64,000 nt of DNA. Source: Eucommia ulmoides (lineage: Eukaryota; Streptophyta; Magnoliopsida; Garryales; Eucommiaceae). The stretch is taken from contig CM028325.1 of NCBI GenBank assembly GCA_016647705.1, forward strand, positions 29,058,474 through 29,122,473. Reading direction: 5' to 3'. The notes below the pieces were generated by a model, which had not been told where the DNA came from, searched no databases, and saw nothing but the letters and a program-made list of their open reading frames with translations. The position numbers and the translations under genes are program-made. Below, piece by piece: positions 1-11,838 of the stretch; position 1 is the stretch's first letter; each line of letters opens with the position of its first letter.

Positions 1-160
1 CAAATACCACTTTTCAAACATAATATAAATATAACCGCAGACCCAGCAGGAATAAAATTCCACTGCTGCCATTACAATAAAATGATACTTTTAAATCAAC
101 CAATCAAATAATCAAGATATATAATAAAATACAACACACATATTTTTCTACTAGCCATAG

Positions 161-180
161 GATCGTTTCACCTCACGATC
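161..180. other. Conserved hairpin GATCGT-loop-ACGATC, copy 1
   Basis: A 6-bp stem GATCGT/ACGATC encloses the 8-nt loop TTCACCTC. It is followed by GGGAGTTACG and ACGGTACCGT. The same block recurs at 7711-7730 and 59562-59582, each time just before a minisatellite of a different sequence. Confidence 0.7.
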
Positions 181-304
181 GGGAGTTACGACGGTACCGT
201 AACCTATACAATTGTGCCATCTAAGGTGGCTGTCAGTGTCAGGGCCATTTAATATCCCCAATGGTAGAGGCAGCCATCTGCATGATTTGCACTCCTAATT
301 GGTC

Positions 305-530
305 TCAACAAATATGTACCTTGTAGGACTTGCCTGATAAGTAACAACAAATATCCACCCTGCAGGGTTTATCTGACAAGTAACAACAAATATCCACCAT
401 CCAGGACTTGTTTAACAGGTAACAACAAATATACACCCTGCGGGACTTACCTGTCAGGTAACCACAAATATACACCCTGTAGGACTTGCTTGATAGGTAA
501 CAACAAATATCCATATCTTGCAAAACTTAC
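305..530. repeat. Minisatellite, 39-bp unit, about 5-6 copies
   Basis: Units are about 39 bp and share AACAAATATCCACCCTG followed by GGACTTACCTGACAGGT. Because 39 is a multiple of three, the reverse strand stays open and encodes a 13-residue repeat, which is not evidence for a gene. Each unit holds an inverted pair, ACCTG/CAGGT, and some hold CCTGCAGG. A longer (46-bp) version of the same unit is at 7742-8045. Confidence 0.85.
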
Positions 531-2139
531 CCTCCTGACGAGAAGACAACTATGACATAGTCGGATAGTAAAAATCATTTTCTACATTTAAAAATTTACT
601 TTATCCGCGTAACGTTATAAGTAATCAATTTTAATAAACTATTTTTTTTTCCATATTTTAGTACGAAAATATAATTTGATAATTTACATAGAAGACAATA
701 CACTTATCTCGATTTTTGCGCTACCAAAAACACTATCGTCAGAATGCTACGTGGGCGACGTCACCTGTGAACCTAACAACCAAATGGCCTAAACTAAAAA
801 TATTTTTTAAAATAACCTAATATGCACTATTTTTCATTCCCATTTTTTTTAATTATACGAAATTATTTTAACACCTAATTCTTTAAGTTAAATTTAACTA
901 TACAGAAATTACTATAACAACGACTACAAAAAAATTTCCCTTAATAATGTTGTTGGCCTAGTGAGCTATCTAAGAGGAGATTGAATTAGATAGTATTACA
1001 AATATCAGAATATAATACTTCAAAAATCAAACAATTAATTTTATCCTAAAATTAATTATTATCTTTTATAGTAGTGGATTATGTGTTATCAACTAGGTGC
1101 ACACTCAAACAACAAAATATAAATAATATAAATAATACAGCACACAGAAATTTATACCGATTCACCAAGCTGTTGTTGGCTAATTCAGTCCCTCAAGCTC
1201 CGCGGAGAGTCGCACCCACTAAACTCAAGATTCCTTTAAAGGTAAGAACCAAACCCTCACAACGATTATTTTCACAGGCTCATAATCAACCTTTATAATT
1301 CTTTTTCACAGGCTAAAGAATAACCACTATCTTTTTACCAAGCGAAAGATTAACCTAATTCTATTACATGGAGAATTACGACCTAATTCTTTTTATACCT
1401 TAGACTCAAGAATTAAACCTCACAAAAATACGCTCCAAATATCCTTTTACCTAGTAAGGATTGAACCGTTACAATTCACTCACAAATTCAATCAATGAAG
1501 AATTAACATCTAATCTTTTTATACTCTAGGCAAAGATCAAAACCTCAATCTCTTTACCGAAAAAGATTAAAATCAACTACCCTTAATTAGACACTCCCAG
1601 TAGTATCTAATGCGACACTCAACTCACCAATTAAAAATAATTGATAAGTTATTTTCCTACTTGGAACTTCTACCATCTCAGATAAATTTAAACTCAATTA
1701 ATATCCTAATACTAGTGATAGAAAAGTGAAAATTTCAAAATCTAATAAATAAATATGGGTAGCAAGAAATTAAGCATGTAATAAGATTTTCTAAAGAAAT
1801 TGTTTCAAAAATAATTTTCAATAAAAATTTCAAAAAATAATTTCAAAGATCAAATTCCAAATACTAAATAATATAATCAAGAAACAATTAATAAGAAGTA
1901 ATTTAGAAAGATCTCACCAGAATTCCACCAAAAAAATAATGATTAGCAATGAAACTTCAGATCGGTTGTAATAATAATCCACAACAAATATTTTTCAAGA
2001 ACAACTCTCAGAAAAAATCTAACAATTCAATCAGTATGATTACTCTTAGAAAGTACGAGAGCTGAATAACTCAGAATAGTTTGGATTCTCTTGATTTCTG
2101 ATAAATTTCATGTGAAATCCGCAGGTAGGGCTGGCAAAA

Positions 2140-2310
2140 TAGGTAACAAGTCGTGTAACAGGTCATTACACGATAACACGAAACACGATAAGACCCAAAC
2201 ACGAACACGACATGATAAGCTTATCGTATCAGACTACCCAAACACGAACACGACACGACACGATAATTTTTCGTGTCACACGATGACACGAAACCTATCA
2301 AGTAAACACG
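2140..2310. repeat. ACACGA subterminal repeat cluster of the hAT element
   Basis: More than ten copies of ACACGA, or its complement TCGTGT, lie within 170 bp. They include runs such as ACACGACACGACACGA and a palindromic GATAAGCTTATC. Clustered short subterminal motifs are the transposase-binding regions in Ac-type hAT elements; that role is inferred here. Confidence 0.7.
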
Positions 2311-2411
2311 ATGCGATAAGACCTGATAGATTTCCATTATACATTAACATATCCATTACACGTTAATGACCTGTTAACCTGTTAAGTTGACACCATCCTA
2401 CCAAATTATTA

Positions 2412-2447
<36 letters not shown>

Positions 2448-2946
2448 AGCTCAACCAAAACAAACCAAACAAAAAAAAAAATCATCATTACATTTACAAT
2501 GTCACACAGAAAAAAGAAAATACCAATACAAACATCATTCACATAACACCACCAAATATGGAATATCTTAAATTAATTATTAATAGATCCATAGTAAACA
2601 TAATAAACTAGTGACTTTTCAGTTGTCAAACACCTTAGTCCTGTACAATATATATATATTAGAAAGACAATTTATAATATCAATATTCAACAATTAATGA
2701 ATTTTTTTATAAGTAACAAAATGCAAGAAAAAAAATCAATAAACCTGCATAATGTTTGAGCATTGAGTCAAATGAATGTTTGAGCATTGAATCGAATGCG
2801 ACGTTACCGACGTATCTTCTTTGTTGATATCTAAATTCAAAACGTCTTCAGTAAGTTCGTCCAATCGAACTTTTGCAGTTTCTGCATTTAAATTTTTGTG
2901 AAAAAAACATTACTAATAAAATTATAATTGTAAGACAAATATAAAC

Positions 2947-5033
2947 TCAAATTAAATATAATCTCCAAAAAAAGAAAATATTACCCATAACCCCAAATAA
3001 CCAATCTTTTGTGCAAAGTAAAGCTTCAACGGTTTCAGGCTTGAGTGAACTTTGATGTTGATCAATTACTTTCCCACTTATACTGAATGCAGATTCAGAA
3101 GCAATAGTGGACACAGATATGCTCAACACATCACGAGTAATGAAAGAAAGTTCTAGATAACAAAATTGATTTGCTTTCCAAAATTTCAAAATATCCAATT
3201 TCGAATTTCTATCTATTCTTCGTTCATCCAAGTATAATTCCAATTCAGTTTTTTGTGCACCCGAACCAAATTCACCACTTTCAAAAGAATCGAACTCCTA
3301 TAATTAAAAATATTTAGAAACAATATCAACGTAAATTAAGATATCAATAAAAATTAAAAATATTTAGAAAAAAATACAAATTAATAACTTACCCTCAATA
3401 CATCTCGATTTTCCTTACTAAGAAGATTTTCATTGAGGTCGCCTTGGTTACTACACTTGCTAGGATAGGATGATGCGGCTGAAGACTTAGAAGATTTCAT
3501 ATATTCATTAAAAAACAAATTTAAATTATCTCGGACACGCGAGAACTCAACTGAACCACTCCCATATAGTTTTCAGTAGCTAAAATCAACAAATTGAATC
3601 TTATACCGAGGATCCAAGATCACAGCAATAGCCAATATTATACTAAACTCTGACCAATATTTCTCAAATTTCTCAAGCATTTTAATAGCCATATTCACCA
3701 TATATTCATCCTCGGAATTTCTGTATTCTCTCAAAGTCAAATAGGTCATGAAAATCGAAGGAAAATACAAATTGGCAGTAGGGTACTTAGTTCCAGAAAA
3801 TTGACAAGTTATATCATAAAACAAGGTCAAGAACTTCTTAATTTTTTCTCCTTTCTCTCAATCACAAGCAGAGGGATTATGCTTATAATTAGAGTCACTT
3901 AATTCCAAATAAAAAAATGCACTACGAAAATATAATGCACTTTCAAGCATTAGGTAAGTTGAATTCCATCGAATAGGAACATCTTGTCGTAAACCTTTCT
4001 TAGCATTTAAAGACAAGAAATTCACACATTCTAAGAACTTATGCTTTCTTACCTGTGACCCTTTAATATATTTCACACTCTCACGAATCTTCTCAATGCA
4101 TGAACTTATTTCTTTTAAACCATCTTGTACTACCAAGTTCAGAATGTGGGCACAACACCTTAAATGAAAAAATGCACCATTGCCCAAAAGACTGTTTCTC
4201 AAATTTAATTGACTTGTCAACATTCTCACAAACGCATCATTGCACGATGCATTATCCAAAGTCAACGAAAACAGTTTATTATCTGTTCTCCAATCAGATA
4301 ACAAAGTATGAGCTTTTTCACTCATAGAAACACTATTATGTGGAAGTGGTATGCAATAAAAACTTACTACCCTTTTTTGTAAAATCCAATCACTATCAAT
4401 AAAATGCCCTGTGACACATACATAGCCATCAGCAGTGAAGGATGACCACATATCAGAGGTTAAGCAAACTTTACTAGGGCATTTTTCAAACATGTAGTTT
4501 ACTTTTACCTTTTCTCTTTTATGCCTTTTGAAAAGATCAGCCTTAGCAGTATTCCTAGAGATATGAACCACATCCTCATTCAAATACGATAATAAATCTC
4601 GTATGCCCTTGTACTCAACAAATGATAATGGTAAATCATGCACGATAATAACAGCAATCAACAACTCACGAAATTTTTCTTGATCAATTTTTCGACTTCT
4701 AGTTGATAGTTAGCTTTGACTGTGATATAATATCATTTATCCTACATCTTGTGAATTGATTCTAAGACAAGATTTAATATGACGGTTCATGTTACCGGTA
4801 CCATACCGGCTATCACCAACCATTGTTTTCCTACATTTCTTACACTTACATAATTGGTTACCATTTTGATTCTTCTCATTGATTGTCACAAAGAATCTCC
4901 AAACTGGACTTCTTTTTACTCTCTTTAGTTTTTCGATTGTGTTCTTTTTTACACCATCCTCCACCTCTTGCGACTCATCATCATTTTCAGTTTCCACCGT
5001 GATTGGTAAATCATTTGAATCTATGGTATCCAT
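2947..5033 (-). pseudogene. hAT transposase, RICESLEEPER/BED type, four premature stops
   Basis: This is a two-exon reading frame. Exon 1 is 5033-3393 and exon 2 is 3297-2947, joined by a 95-bp GT-AG intron that preserves frame, for about 660 codons, the usual length for the family. In order it shows: a BED zinc finger (CKCKKC...NRHIKSC, residues about 60-95); the catalytic RNase-H-like region with TSDMWSS and LTLDNASCND; CCAHILNLVVQDGL; a RICESLEEPER-specific middle domain (LDPRYKIQFVDF); and the C-terminal dimerisation domain with SESAFSISGKVID. All blocks lie in one frame with no frameshift. Stop codons interrupt it at 4737-4739, 4710-4712, 3858-3860 and 3573-3575. Each could come from a C-to-T type change (Gln, Arg or Trp codons). 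It is dead as a transposase unless edited or read through. Confidence 0.9.
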
Positions 5034-5211
5034 TTACATGTAATTACAAAACATAATTAGAAACACTACGGATTTATGGAGAAAATATCACCAATGAAGA
5101 TTTCACTCACTAATTCAAAGAAATTTCAAATCAATCACAAATGAGAATACAGATCTGTGAAGAAAGTATCAAGTACAAACACAAATAAGAAGACTTAGAA
5201 GTACTTTACAA

Positions 5212-5470
5212 AATAAAAACTCTTATTTCACTCCCTCGCTTACCAGAAAATTCGAGAACGGCGACTAAGATTCGAAAGACGAACTGTAGAACTGAGAAAT
5301 TTGAGAATAATCACAAAAATAACATATTTTCAAAATAAAAACCCTGATTTCACTCACCAAATAATAGAAGATTCGACGAACGGCGGCTGAGATTCTGCTC
5401 AGATTCGAACGATGAAGGACGAATGGAGGAACTGATCAACTGAGAAATAAAAAATAATTAGGGTTTTTAT
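5212..5470. repeat. Diverged tandem duplication upstream of the hAT transposase
   Basis: Two successive blocks (about 5212-5330 and 5331-5470) share the order AAAATAAAAAC-C-T-ATTTCACTC, then AGA-TTCGA-GAACGGCG, then GA-GATTCG and GAACTG..AACTGAGAAAT. They occupy the 5' leader of the transposase, where an untranslated exon or promoter would be expected. Confidence 0.6.
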
Positions 5471-5475
5471 TTTGA

Positions 5476-6212
5476 ACAATAACCGCATAAATTACACAAT
5501 ATAAAAAAATTAAATACATATATTAAAAGAGTTAGAAATTCTACCTGAAATCCAAATGCTAAAGGTTCCAGAATAAATTTTTTTTTTTCGCTTAAACAAA
5601 CTTTCTCATATATCTACTGCCTTCAATCAACATGAATATCCTTAATTCCTCCTGTCGTCTTTTTTTTTTTTTTTTTTTTAATCAACATGAATATCTTTAA
5701 TTCCTTCTGTCCTTTCTCTTTAATCCTATCTATGCATATCTATTTAACTTGTACTATTATTATTAAAATCTAACAGTCTACACTTGTAATCCTCATAATA
5801 TACTTAACCCATATACATATAGGTGAGTCCAAGAACATGTGGCCTGCCTTCTTCTTCTCTTCATTTTTTTTTTTTTTTTAAATTTCATGGCCAAAATAGC
5901 TTCCTTAATTGGTGAGATTTGAGAAATTACATTTAGTACCCCATAATTATAAAATAATTTATATTAAATCTAATAATTACACTTATCTCTCTAAACTTAT
6001 TAAATATTTATTATAAATTTTCATAATATACAAAATAATGCTAAAAATATTAAACTTATATAAAATAATATTTTCAAAAATATAAATTTAACATTTAATT
6101 TAAAAAATTATCAAGTATATATTTATACCATAAATTCACAAAATCGTCCTAAAAATATTAAACTTATATAAAATAATATTTTTAAAAATACAAATTTCTG
6201 GGATATTATAAT
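5476..6212 (-). mobile_element. Partial 3' LTR of minus-strand retroelement A
   Basis: This is strongly similar to 10500-11242. Both contain TTAAATACATATATTAAAAG followed by an A/T-rich block and poly-T tracts, and both end in a GGGATATTA-like terminus (here GGGATATTATA). On the minus strand a purine-rich tract (AAGGGGGGTAGA, 6213-6226) lies directly before it, the expected polypurine tract. Only about 740 bp remain; the hAT element replaces the rest. Confidence 0.7.
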
Positions 6213-7710
6213 CTACCCCCCTTAAATAAATTTCGTCCGCAAAATTTCGTTCAAAACAAGAATAATTAAGAGTTGCATCGCTCAATCATATTAGTCACAC
6301 TCGATTCTAGAAAAATTATTTTCTATGTAGGGTCCCATAATCGGAAGTCACCCATAATTCATAACCATCAAAATCCATTCCACATATCACGACATTCCCA
6401 TTCACAATGGCCCACATTATATCTAACAACCTACAGACCGGGTGCATTTTGGTCGGTAACACCTAGTACAAATAACCAATTACCAAATAATCTTATGTTT
6501 CTAAATGCTTCCACTACGCTACTCTGATAAAAATAACAATAAATAACAATATATCTTTAGAATATCATGATAGTCTTACTGGATTGGACTCTATCTCAAT
6601 TTCAACAAGTCTACGACTTCAATAATTTCTCACTTAGCATGACTTTTCAAGTCTACTGCCATATCCCATAACCAATATTTACCAATCCCATCCAACATTC
6701 CGAGCCAACATATTCGTAACCAATAGTATAGCCAGTAGATAGCCCAAATTCCTAATGGACTGTCCCGTGAGACTAAAAAATGATTATCTCCAATATTCAC
6801 ATTAAAGTTCCAATAATCCTGTAAATTTTTTCATAAAATCAAACAATTTAAATTTCAAGTAATAAATTTTTTCGCAATACGTCAAAAACACATAAATATT
6901 TCTCAAGCACATAAATATGTCTCAAAATACCTAAATACGTCAAAATCATATAAATACCCCTCAAAATACATAAATATCACTGAACCACATAAATACGTAT
7001 CAAATTACATAAATACGTCTCCACCAAATAAATATGTATCGAAATATATGAATACATATGAATCACATAAATACGTGTTAATCTTGTAAATAAATCTTGA
7101 AATACATAAATATATTCCAAACCACATAATTATCTAGAAACACGTAAATATGTCACCAACACATAATCATGTCTTAACCACACAAATACGTTTCAAACAC
7201 CTAAATAAATGTCAAACTATAAAAATCAAATACATCTCAAATCACATAATTATGTCTCCAAAGTCAGTAACATAATGAGCTCAATACTGAATTCAATACT
7301 CACGTGAAATGTATAAAAAAAAATATTACATAAAACTCCAACTCGCATTTTTACAGCACCAATTAAGTTCAAAAATTCAAATTAATATTTCAAAATAATA
7401 ATTGGCTTCCGATAGTTTCACAATGACCCCATGCTTCGCCTTTACCAATCATTAGTAATGGACTAATATCTATCCGAATTATTTTATCGGTGTACTATTT
7501 TCATAGTATAAAATTATTTTATGGATCAAGTATTTTTATTTTTATTTTTATTTATTTATTTATCAAAATTCACTTTCCAATAAAATATAACCACATTGGG
7601 CAGTATCTAAACCCCTAACAAAATATTATCGTAGCAGAACAATAAAATTTAAATCAACTGGTCAACTCACTTGTATATAATAACATAACATACTTCCTTA
7701 CCAGCCATAG

Positions 7711-7730
7711 GATCGTTTTATCTCACGATC
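7711..7730. other. Conserved hairpin GATCGT-loop-ACGATC, copy 2
   Basis: Stem GATCGT/ACGATC with loop TTTATCTC, preceded by CCAGCCATAG as in copy 1 (CTAGCCATAG). It stands just upstream of the 46-bp minisatellite. Confidence 0.7.
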
Positions 7731-7741
7731 GAGAGTTATTA

Positions 7742-8045
7742 TATTCACCCTAAAGGACTTGCCTGATAGGTAACGACAGATATAATATATATACCCTGTA
7801 GGATTTGCCTGACAGGTAATAATATATATAATATGTCCACCCTGTAGGACTTGCCTGACAGGTAACAACATATATAATATATTCACTCTATAAGACTTGC
7901 CTGATAAGTAATAATATATATAATATACCCACCCTGTAAGATTTGTCTGACAAGTAATATCCATCTTGTAGAATTTGCCTGACAGGTAATAACATATATA
8001 ATATATCCACCTTACAGGTCTTATCTGACATGTACTAATATATAT
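7742..8045. repeat. Minisatellite, 46-bp unit, about 6-7 copies
   Basis: The unit is about 46 bp and carries TATATAATAT, then CCACCCTGTAGGACTTGCC, then TGACAGGTAA. It is the 39-bp unit of 305-530 with roughly 7 extra AT-rich bases. After the array both loci continue with the same CTTCTGACGAGAAGA-type sequence, so they are allelic versions of one element feature. Confidence 0.85.
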
Positions 8046-9404
8046 CTACATCTCGCAGGACTGCCCTTCTGACGAGAAGATAACTATAGCATAACAGGAT
8101 AATAAAAATTATTTTTTCACCTTTAAAATTTTACTTGATCCATTAATCATCGTAAAACAATCCATTTTCATCAACATCTTTTTTCCCCCCACAATTTAAT
8201 ATGAAAATATAATTTGATAATTTATATGGAAGATAGTAAACATCTTCAAATTAATACTTCCAATTCATTGACAATTCTTATGGTCCACAACTAACACGGC
8301 ACTCACCAAGGCTTATTTAACTTATTATTAGTAAATTGCATTAATCAAACGTCACCTAAGATATTAATATGTACAAATTGAAACTGTAGGGACCAAGGTG
8401 AAATAATGATAACAACACATGGGTGCAAAGTGTCAAACCACCGGAAAAACATAACGGAGACGTCAATGCATGCAAGATAAACCAAACCCCAATCCTTGCA
8501 CATATGTATGTGCTTATATACCAAAATTATTATTTTTAGGAGTATTACAATACCGGGTAAAAAAATTTATTTATTTTTTGGTATATTTCATATTTCTAGG
8601 GTCATATTTTCAATTACACCATTAGTATATTTTCAACTTAGTCAAATACTTTAGTTAAATATTTTATTAATATTTTTCATTTAATTACACCCTTTAAATA
8701 CTAACTGCGTATATAATTGCAAAATGGTAATTATATTTGATGACTTGATAAGATATTTTACAGGTTAGCTACTGTAACCTAGAAAATATATACCATTATA
8801 AAATATTCTTATATACTAAAAAGTGTCATCCTTTCAATATTGAAAATACCAAACGCCACTTTTTTTTTTTATTATTTTTTTTTTCTGCCGCAAAAGGGAG
8901 AAAACTTGTAGATCTAGGATATAGTGTTTTGGGAAATTACACTGACAATCTTTTCTAATATTAAATTAGATATCCTACCCTTAACTTACATTTTTGACTC
9001 AAAAATTAGTAACCCCAAGTAGCTTCTTTTTTTCGACCGGTTACGTAATTGGACTTGGACATATCAAATGATGCAGTATGACAACATTTGATATTTTGTG
9101 TCCATAATATGTGTTGATCACTCATCATACGTCAAACCCCTTTTAACTAAAATGGTTCATATCCCAACACGTCACCAAACACTACCTTTTTTTTTTTCAC
9201 AATGAAACCGCAGCTGAATAACAACTAAACAGGCTGCAACATTATAAAACACATGCACACAAAAATTATCTTAGCCATTTTTTTTACCAATTTGGTTTTA
9301 AAATTTAATTCCATAGTTTATATTAAAATTATTATTACTTAATATTAGTTAATTTATTATGAGTAATGGGTACCATAACCCCGTCTAGGGTAGTCGCAAC
9401 CTAT

Positions 9405-9416
9405 GCTCTGATACCA
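9405..9416 (-). other. Primer-binding site, initiator-Met tRNA (element A)
   Basis: The plus strand reads GCTCTGATACCA, so the minus strand reads TGGTATCAGAGC, an exact match to the initiator-Met tRNA primer site used by many plant LTR retrotransposons. It sits 2 bp from the LTR terminus TGTAACGACCCGG at 9419, the expected spacing. Confidence 0.85.
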
Positions 9417-9418
9417 TC

Positions 9419-10700
9419 TGTAACGACCCGGTTCCCCAGGACCGCCACTTGATTTCTTCCCTTGAAGAATTAAATCTAAAACCCAACTACCAATGTTTTA
9501 TTTCACAAAATACGAGATATTTTTACAGTTACGGCGATAATTATATTAATCAATATTTATTAAAAAAAAATTATGACTTGTGATAAATAACTTTATGGAA
9601 AATAATATTTTCTTCTCTTTTTTTTTTTTTTTTTTTTTTTTCCACATTTTAGTACGAAATTGCATACAAATAAATTCATTTCAAATATATTATCATGCAT
9701 GCATAATAATAATATGCAGCTAATTTTTGTCAATTCAAAGTATTATAATTATTACACTTCAAGCATAACAATAAAAAAAAATGAAAAATTCAAAGTATTT
9801 CCCTTTCAAATTCCAATCCACGGCTCCAAATTCCCTGCTACCAAGAACACCTAGCCAAACTAGAGTTATACATATTACTCAAAGGCCACTAATATATATT
9901 GGTATAATTCAATTTGAACCACATGACCAAATCAACAATTTTGCCGAACTTCAAGGAAAAACAAATCGACCTTATTTTTGTTTATTTACTGCACGCCATT
10001 TCATTTAATAATTATTACGGAGTGTGGTATCGTAATTATAATAGCATGTATAATTATCTTGTTTCACCATATAATTAAATTATAAATAATATGCGGTTGA
10101 TAATAATATTTTTTTGATTTATCGATTCAATCCTTACAATAGTAAATAATAAATTTGATTATTATAAATTAAATACAAATTAAATTTCTCGGTGTCGTCA
10201 ATAGTATAACCGAACAACCCAAAAATTACATTTCATAAAAAATTGACGGTGACAGTGATAATTAAATTTGTCGACTTATCGAATCAATTTTTTTGTAGTA
10301 AATATTAACTACAATTATTACAAATAAAAATTCTAATATAATTCTCGGCACAGTTTCGCTCTCACCGGTTCTACAATCAAAATTGTAGGGTTGTGAGTTA
10401 ACACTCAGTAGAATTCCAACCCGTCTATTACGTGCATTTAATTAATGTGACAATTAAAACACATGCCAATTTTCACATAATTTCACATAGTCATAATTGT
10501 TTCTTAAAATTTAATAACAATAACCTCATAAATCACACAATATAAAAAAATTAAATACATATATTAAAAGAGTTAGAAATTTTACCTGAAATCCGAAGGC
10601 GAAAGATTCCAAAATAATTTTTTTTTTTTTTTTCCGCTCAAACAAACATTCCTATGTATCTACTACCTTCAATCAACATGAATATCCTTAATTCCTCCTG

Positions 10701-10742
<42 letters not shown>

Positions 10743-11242
10743 GAATATCCTTAATTCCTTCTATCCTTTCTCTTTAATCCTATCTATGCATATCTATTTA
10801 ACTTGTACTATTATTATTAAAATCTAACAGTCTACACTTGTAATGCTCATAATATACTTAACCCATATACATATATGTGAGTCTAAGAACATGTGGCCGA
10901 CCTTTTTCTTCTCTTTTTTTTTTTTTTTTCATGGCCAAAATCGCTTCCTTAATTGGTAAGATTTGAGAAATTACATTTAGTACTCCATAATTATAAAATA
11001 ATTTATATTAAACTCAATAATTACACTTATCTCTCTAAATTTATTAAATATTTATTACAAATTTTCATAATATACAAAATAACCCCAAAAATATTAAACT
11101 TATATAAAATAATATTTTCAAAAATATAAATTTAACATTTAATTTAAAAAATTATCAAGTATATATTTATACCACAAATTCACAAAATTGTCCTAAAAAT
11201 ATTAAACTTATATAAAAAAAATACAAATTTCCGGGGTATTAC
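9419..11242 (-). mobile_element. 5' LTR of minus-strand retroelement A
   Basis: Plus-strand ends are TGTAACGACCCGG on the left and a degraded GGGGTATTAC on the right. Poly-T tracts lie at 9618-9640 and 10703-10738. The right 740 bp match the 3' LTR fragment at 5476-6212. The left terminus matches LTR C at 11839. No gene is inside. Confidence 0.7.
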
Positions 11243-11838
11243 TAGTTAGCTATTACAGTGCCCTTAATATAAAATATTATCAATACAGTTTTAGTAACAT
11301 GTACCAAATTTTTTTTTAAAGTTTTAGTAATATTATAGCCAAGTATAAATCATGTAAACATGGTATAATAGTTATAACTATTAATATACAATATATTAAT
11401 AGTTATACATTGTATTAATATCACATATTATTAATCAAGTATACCACTCAATTGTATAATCAAGTAATAATCATAAACTGGAATTAATATTACAATAACG
11501 TTATATTGGATATATTGATAAAAATACCCTATACATTCACAATAAACTTATCCATTAGGGTCGAAATATTGATCAACATTAATAGTGACAATGACCCCAA
11601 TTTATATTATATTTGGTTAATATAAACTGGTATACGTTATATTTGATCAATATAATGTGGGTTTACATTACTCTGGGTAGACACAGGGTATGGTCCCCAC
11701 AAATATAATCAATTACAGTGTTCCCAGTCTGGTATTCCCATAAATACGGCATTAGCGTTAATTCCAATATTCCGAATACTTAGTTTTGAATTCACAAAAC
11801 CTATAATAATATGATGCGTTAATTGCTCTGATACCAAT
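11243..11838 (-). mobile_element. Internal remnant of element C with initiator-Met primer-binding site
   Basis: About 600 bp of AT-rich non-coding DNA between two LTRs. It ends with GCTCTGATACCA at 11825-11836, which reads as the primer-binding site on the minus strand for LTR C. Most of the element appears lost at the junction with LTR A. Confidence 0.6.

Larger units (their letters stand above)
1..2125 (-). mobile_element. LTR-retrotransposon internal region, non-coding, partial
   Basis: No credible ORF. In reverse complement this stretch matches 13.1-14.2 kb in the same order. Shared landmarks include the run around 1590-1620 (a short inverted pair around a shared octamer), which pairs with 13500-13530, and the Leu/Met-free AT-rich block near 1040, which pairs with 14050. 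It is therefore retroelement sequence in minus orientation whose left part lies outside the window. The hAT element at 2126 ends the homology. It carries the hairpin at 161-180 and the minisatellite at 305-530. I assign it to the same family as the pieces at 5.5-16.6 kb by internal similarity only. Confidence 0.6.
2126..5474 (-). mobile_element. hAT transposon, degenerate, one end visible
   Basis: The left end begins TAGGGCTGGCAAAATAGG, a typical hAT terminal sequence. It is followed by a dense ACACGA subterminal repeat (2140-2310). The minus strand encodes a BED-type transposase (2947-5033). No matching terminal inverted repeat or ACACGA cluster is visible near 5474, where LTR sequence resumes. 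The right end is therefore probably deleted, and the 8-bp target duplication cannot be read. The stretch 2400-2946 is AT-rich, with a poly-A tract at 2413-2445 and no gene. Confidence 0.75.
6213..9418 (-). mobile_element. Internal region of retroelement A, no gag/pol seen
   Basis: It runs from the polypurine tract (6213-6226, minus strand) to the primer-binding site at 9405-9416. The only open frames are short and repeat-derived. 6227-7700 matches 14165-15500 in reverse complement. 6880-7260 is a degenerate series of short units built on ACATAAATA(C/T)GTC, apparently tandem. Without a protease, RT or integrase, this looks like a large non-autonomous (LARD-like) derivative or a heavily decayed copy. 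Confidence 0.6.

Noticed and set aside
305-523. Minus-strand open frame of 72 codons with a 13-residue repeat
   Set aside because: It follows from a 39-bp minisatellite whose period is a multiple of three. There is no promoter, and the frame is closed in the 46-bp version.
2946-5033. A functional domesticated hAT gene
   Set aside because: Four in-frame stops and a transposon terminus with subterminal repeats show a decayed transposon, not an exapted host gene.
9405-11836. GCTCTGATACCA as part of a tRNA gene
   Set aside because: There is no tRNA cloverleaf around it. Its position 2 bp from LTR ends marks it as a primer-binding site.
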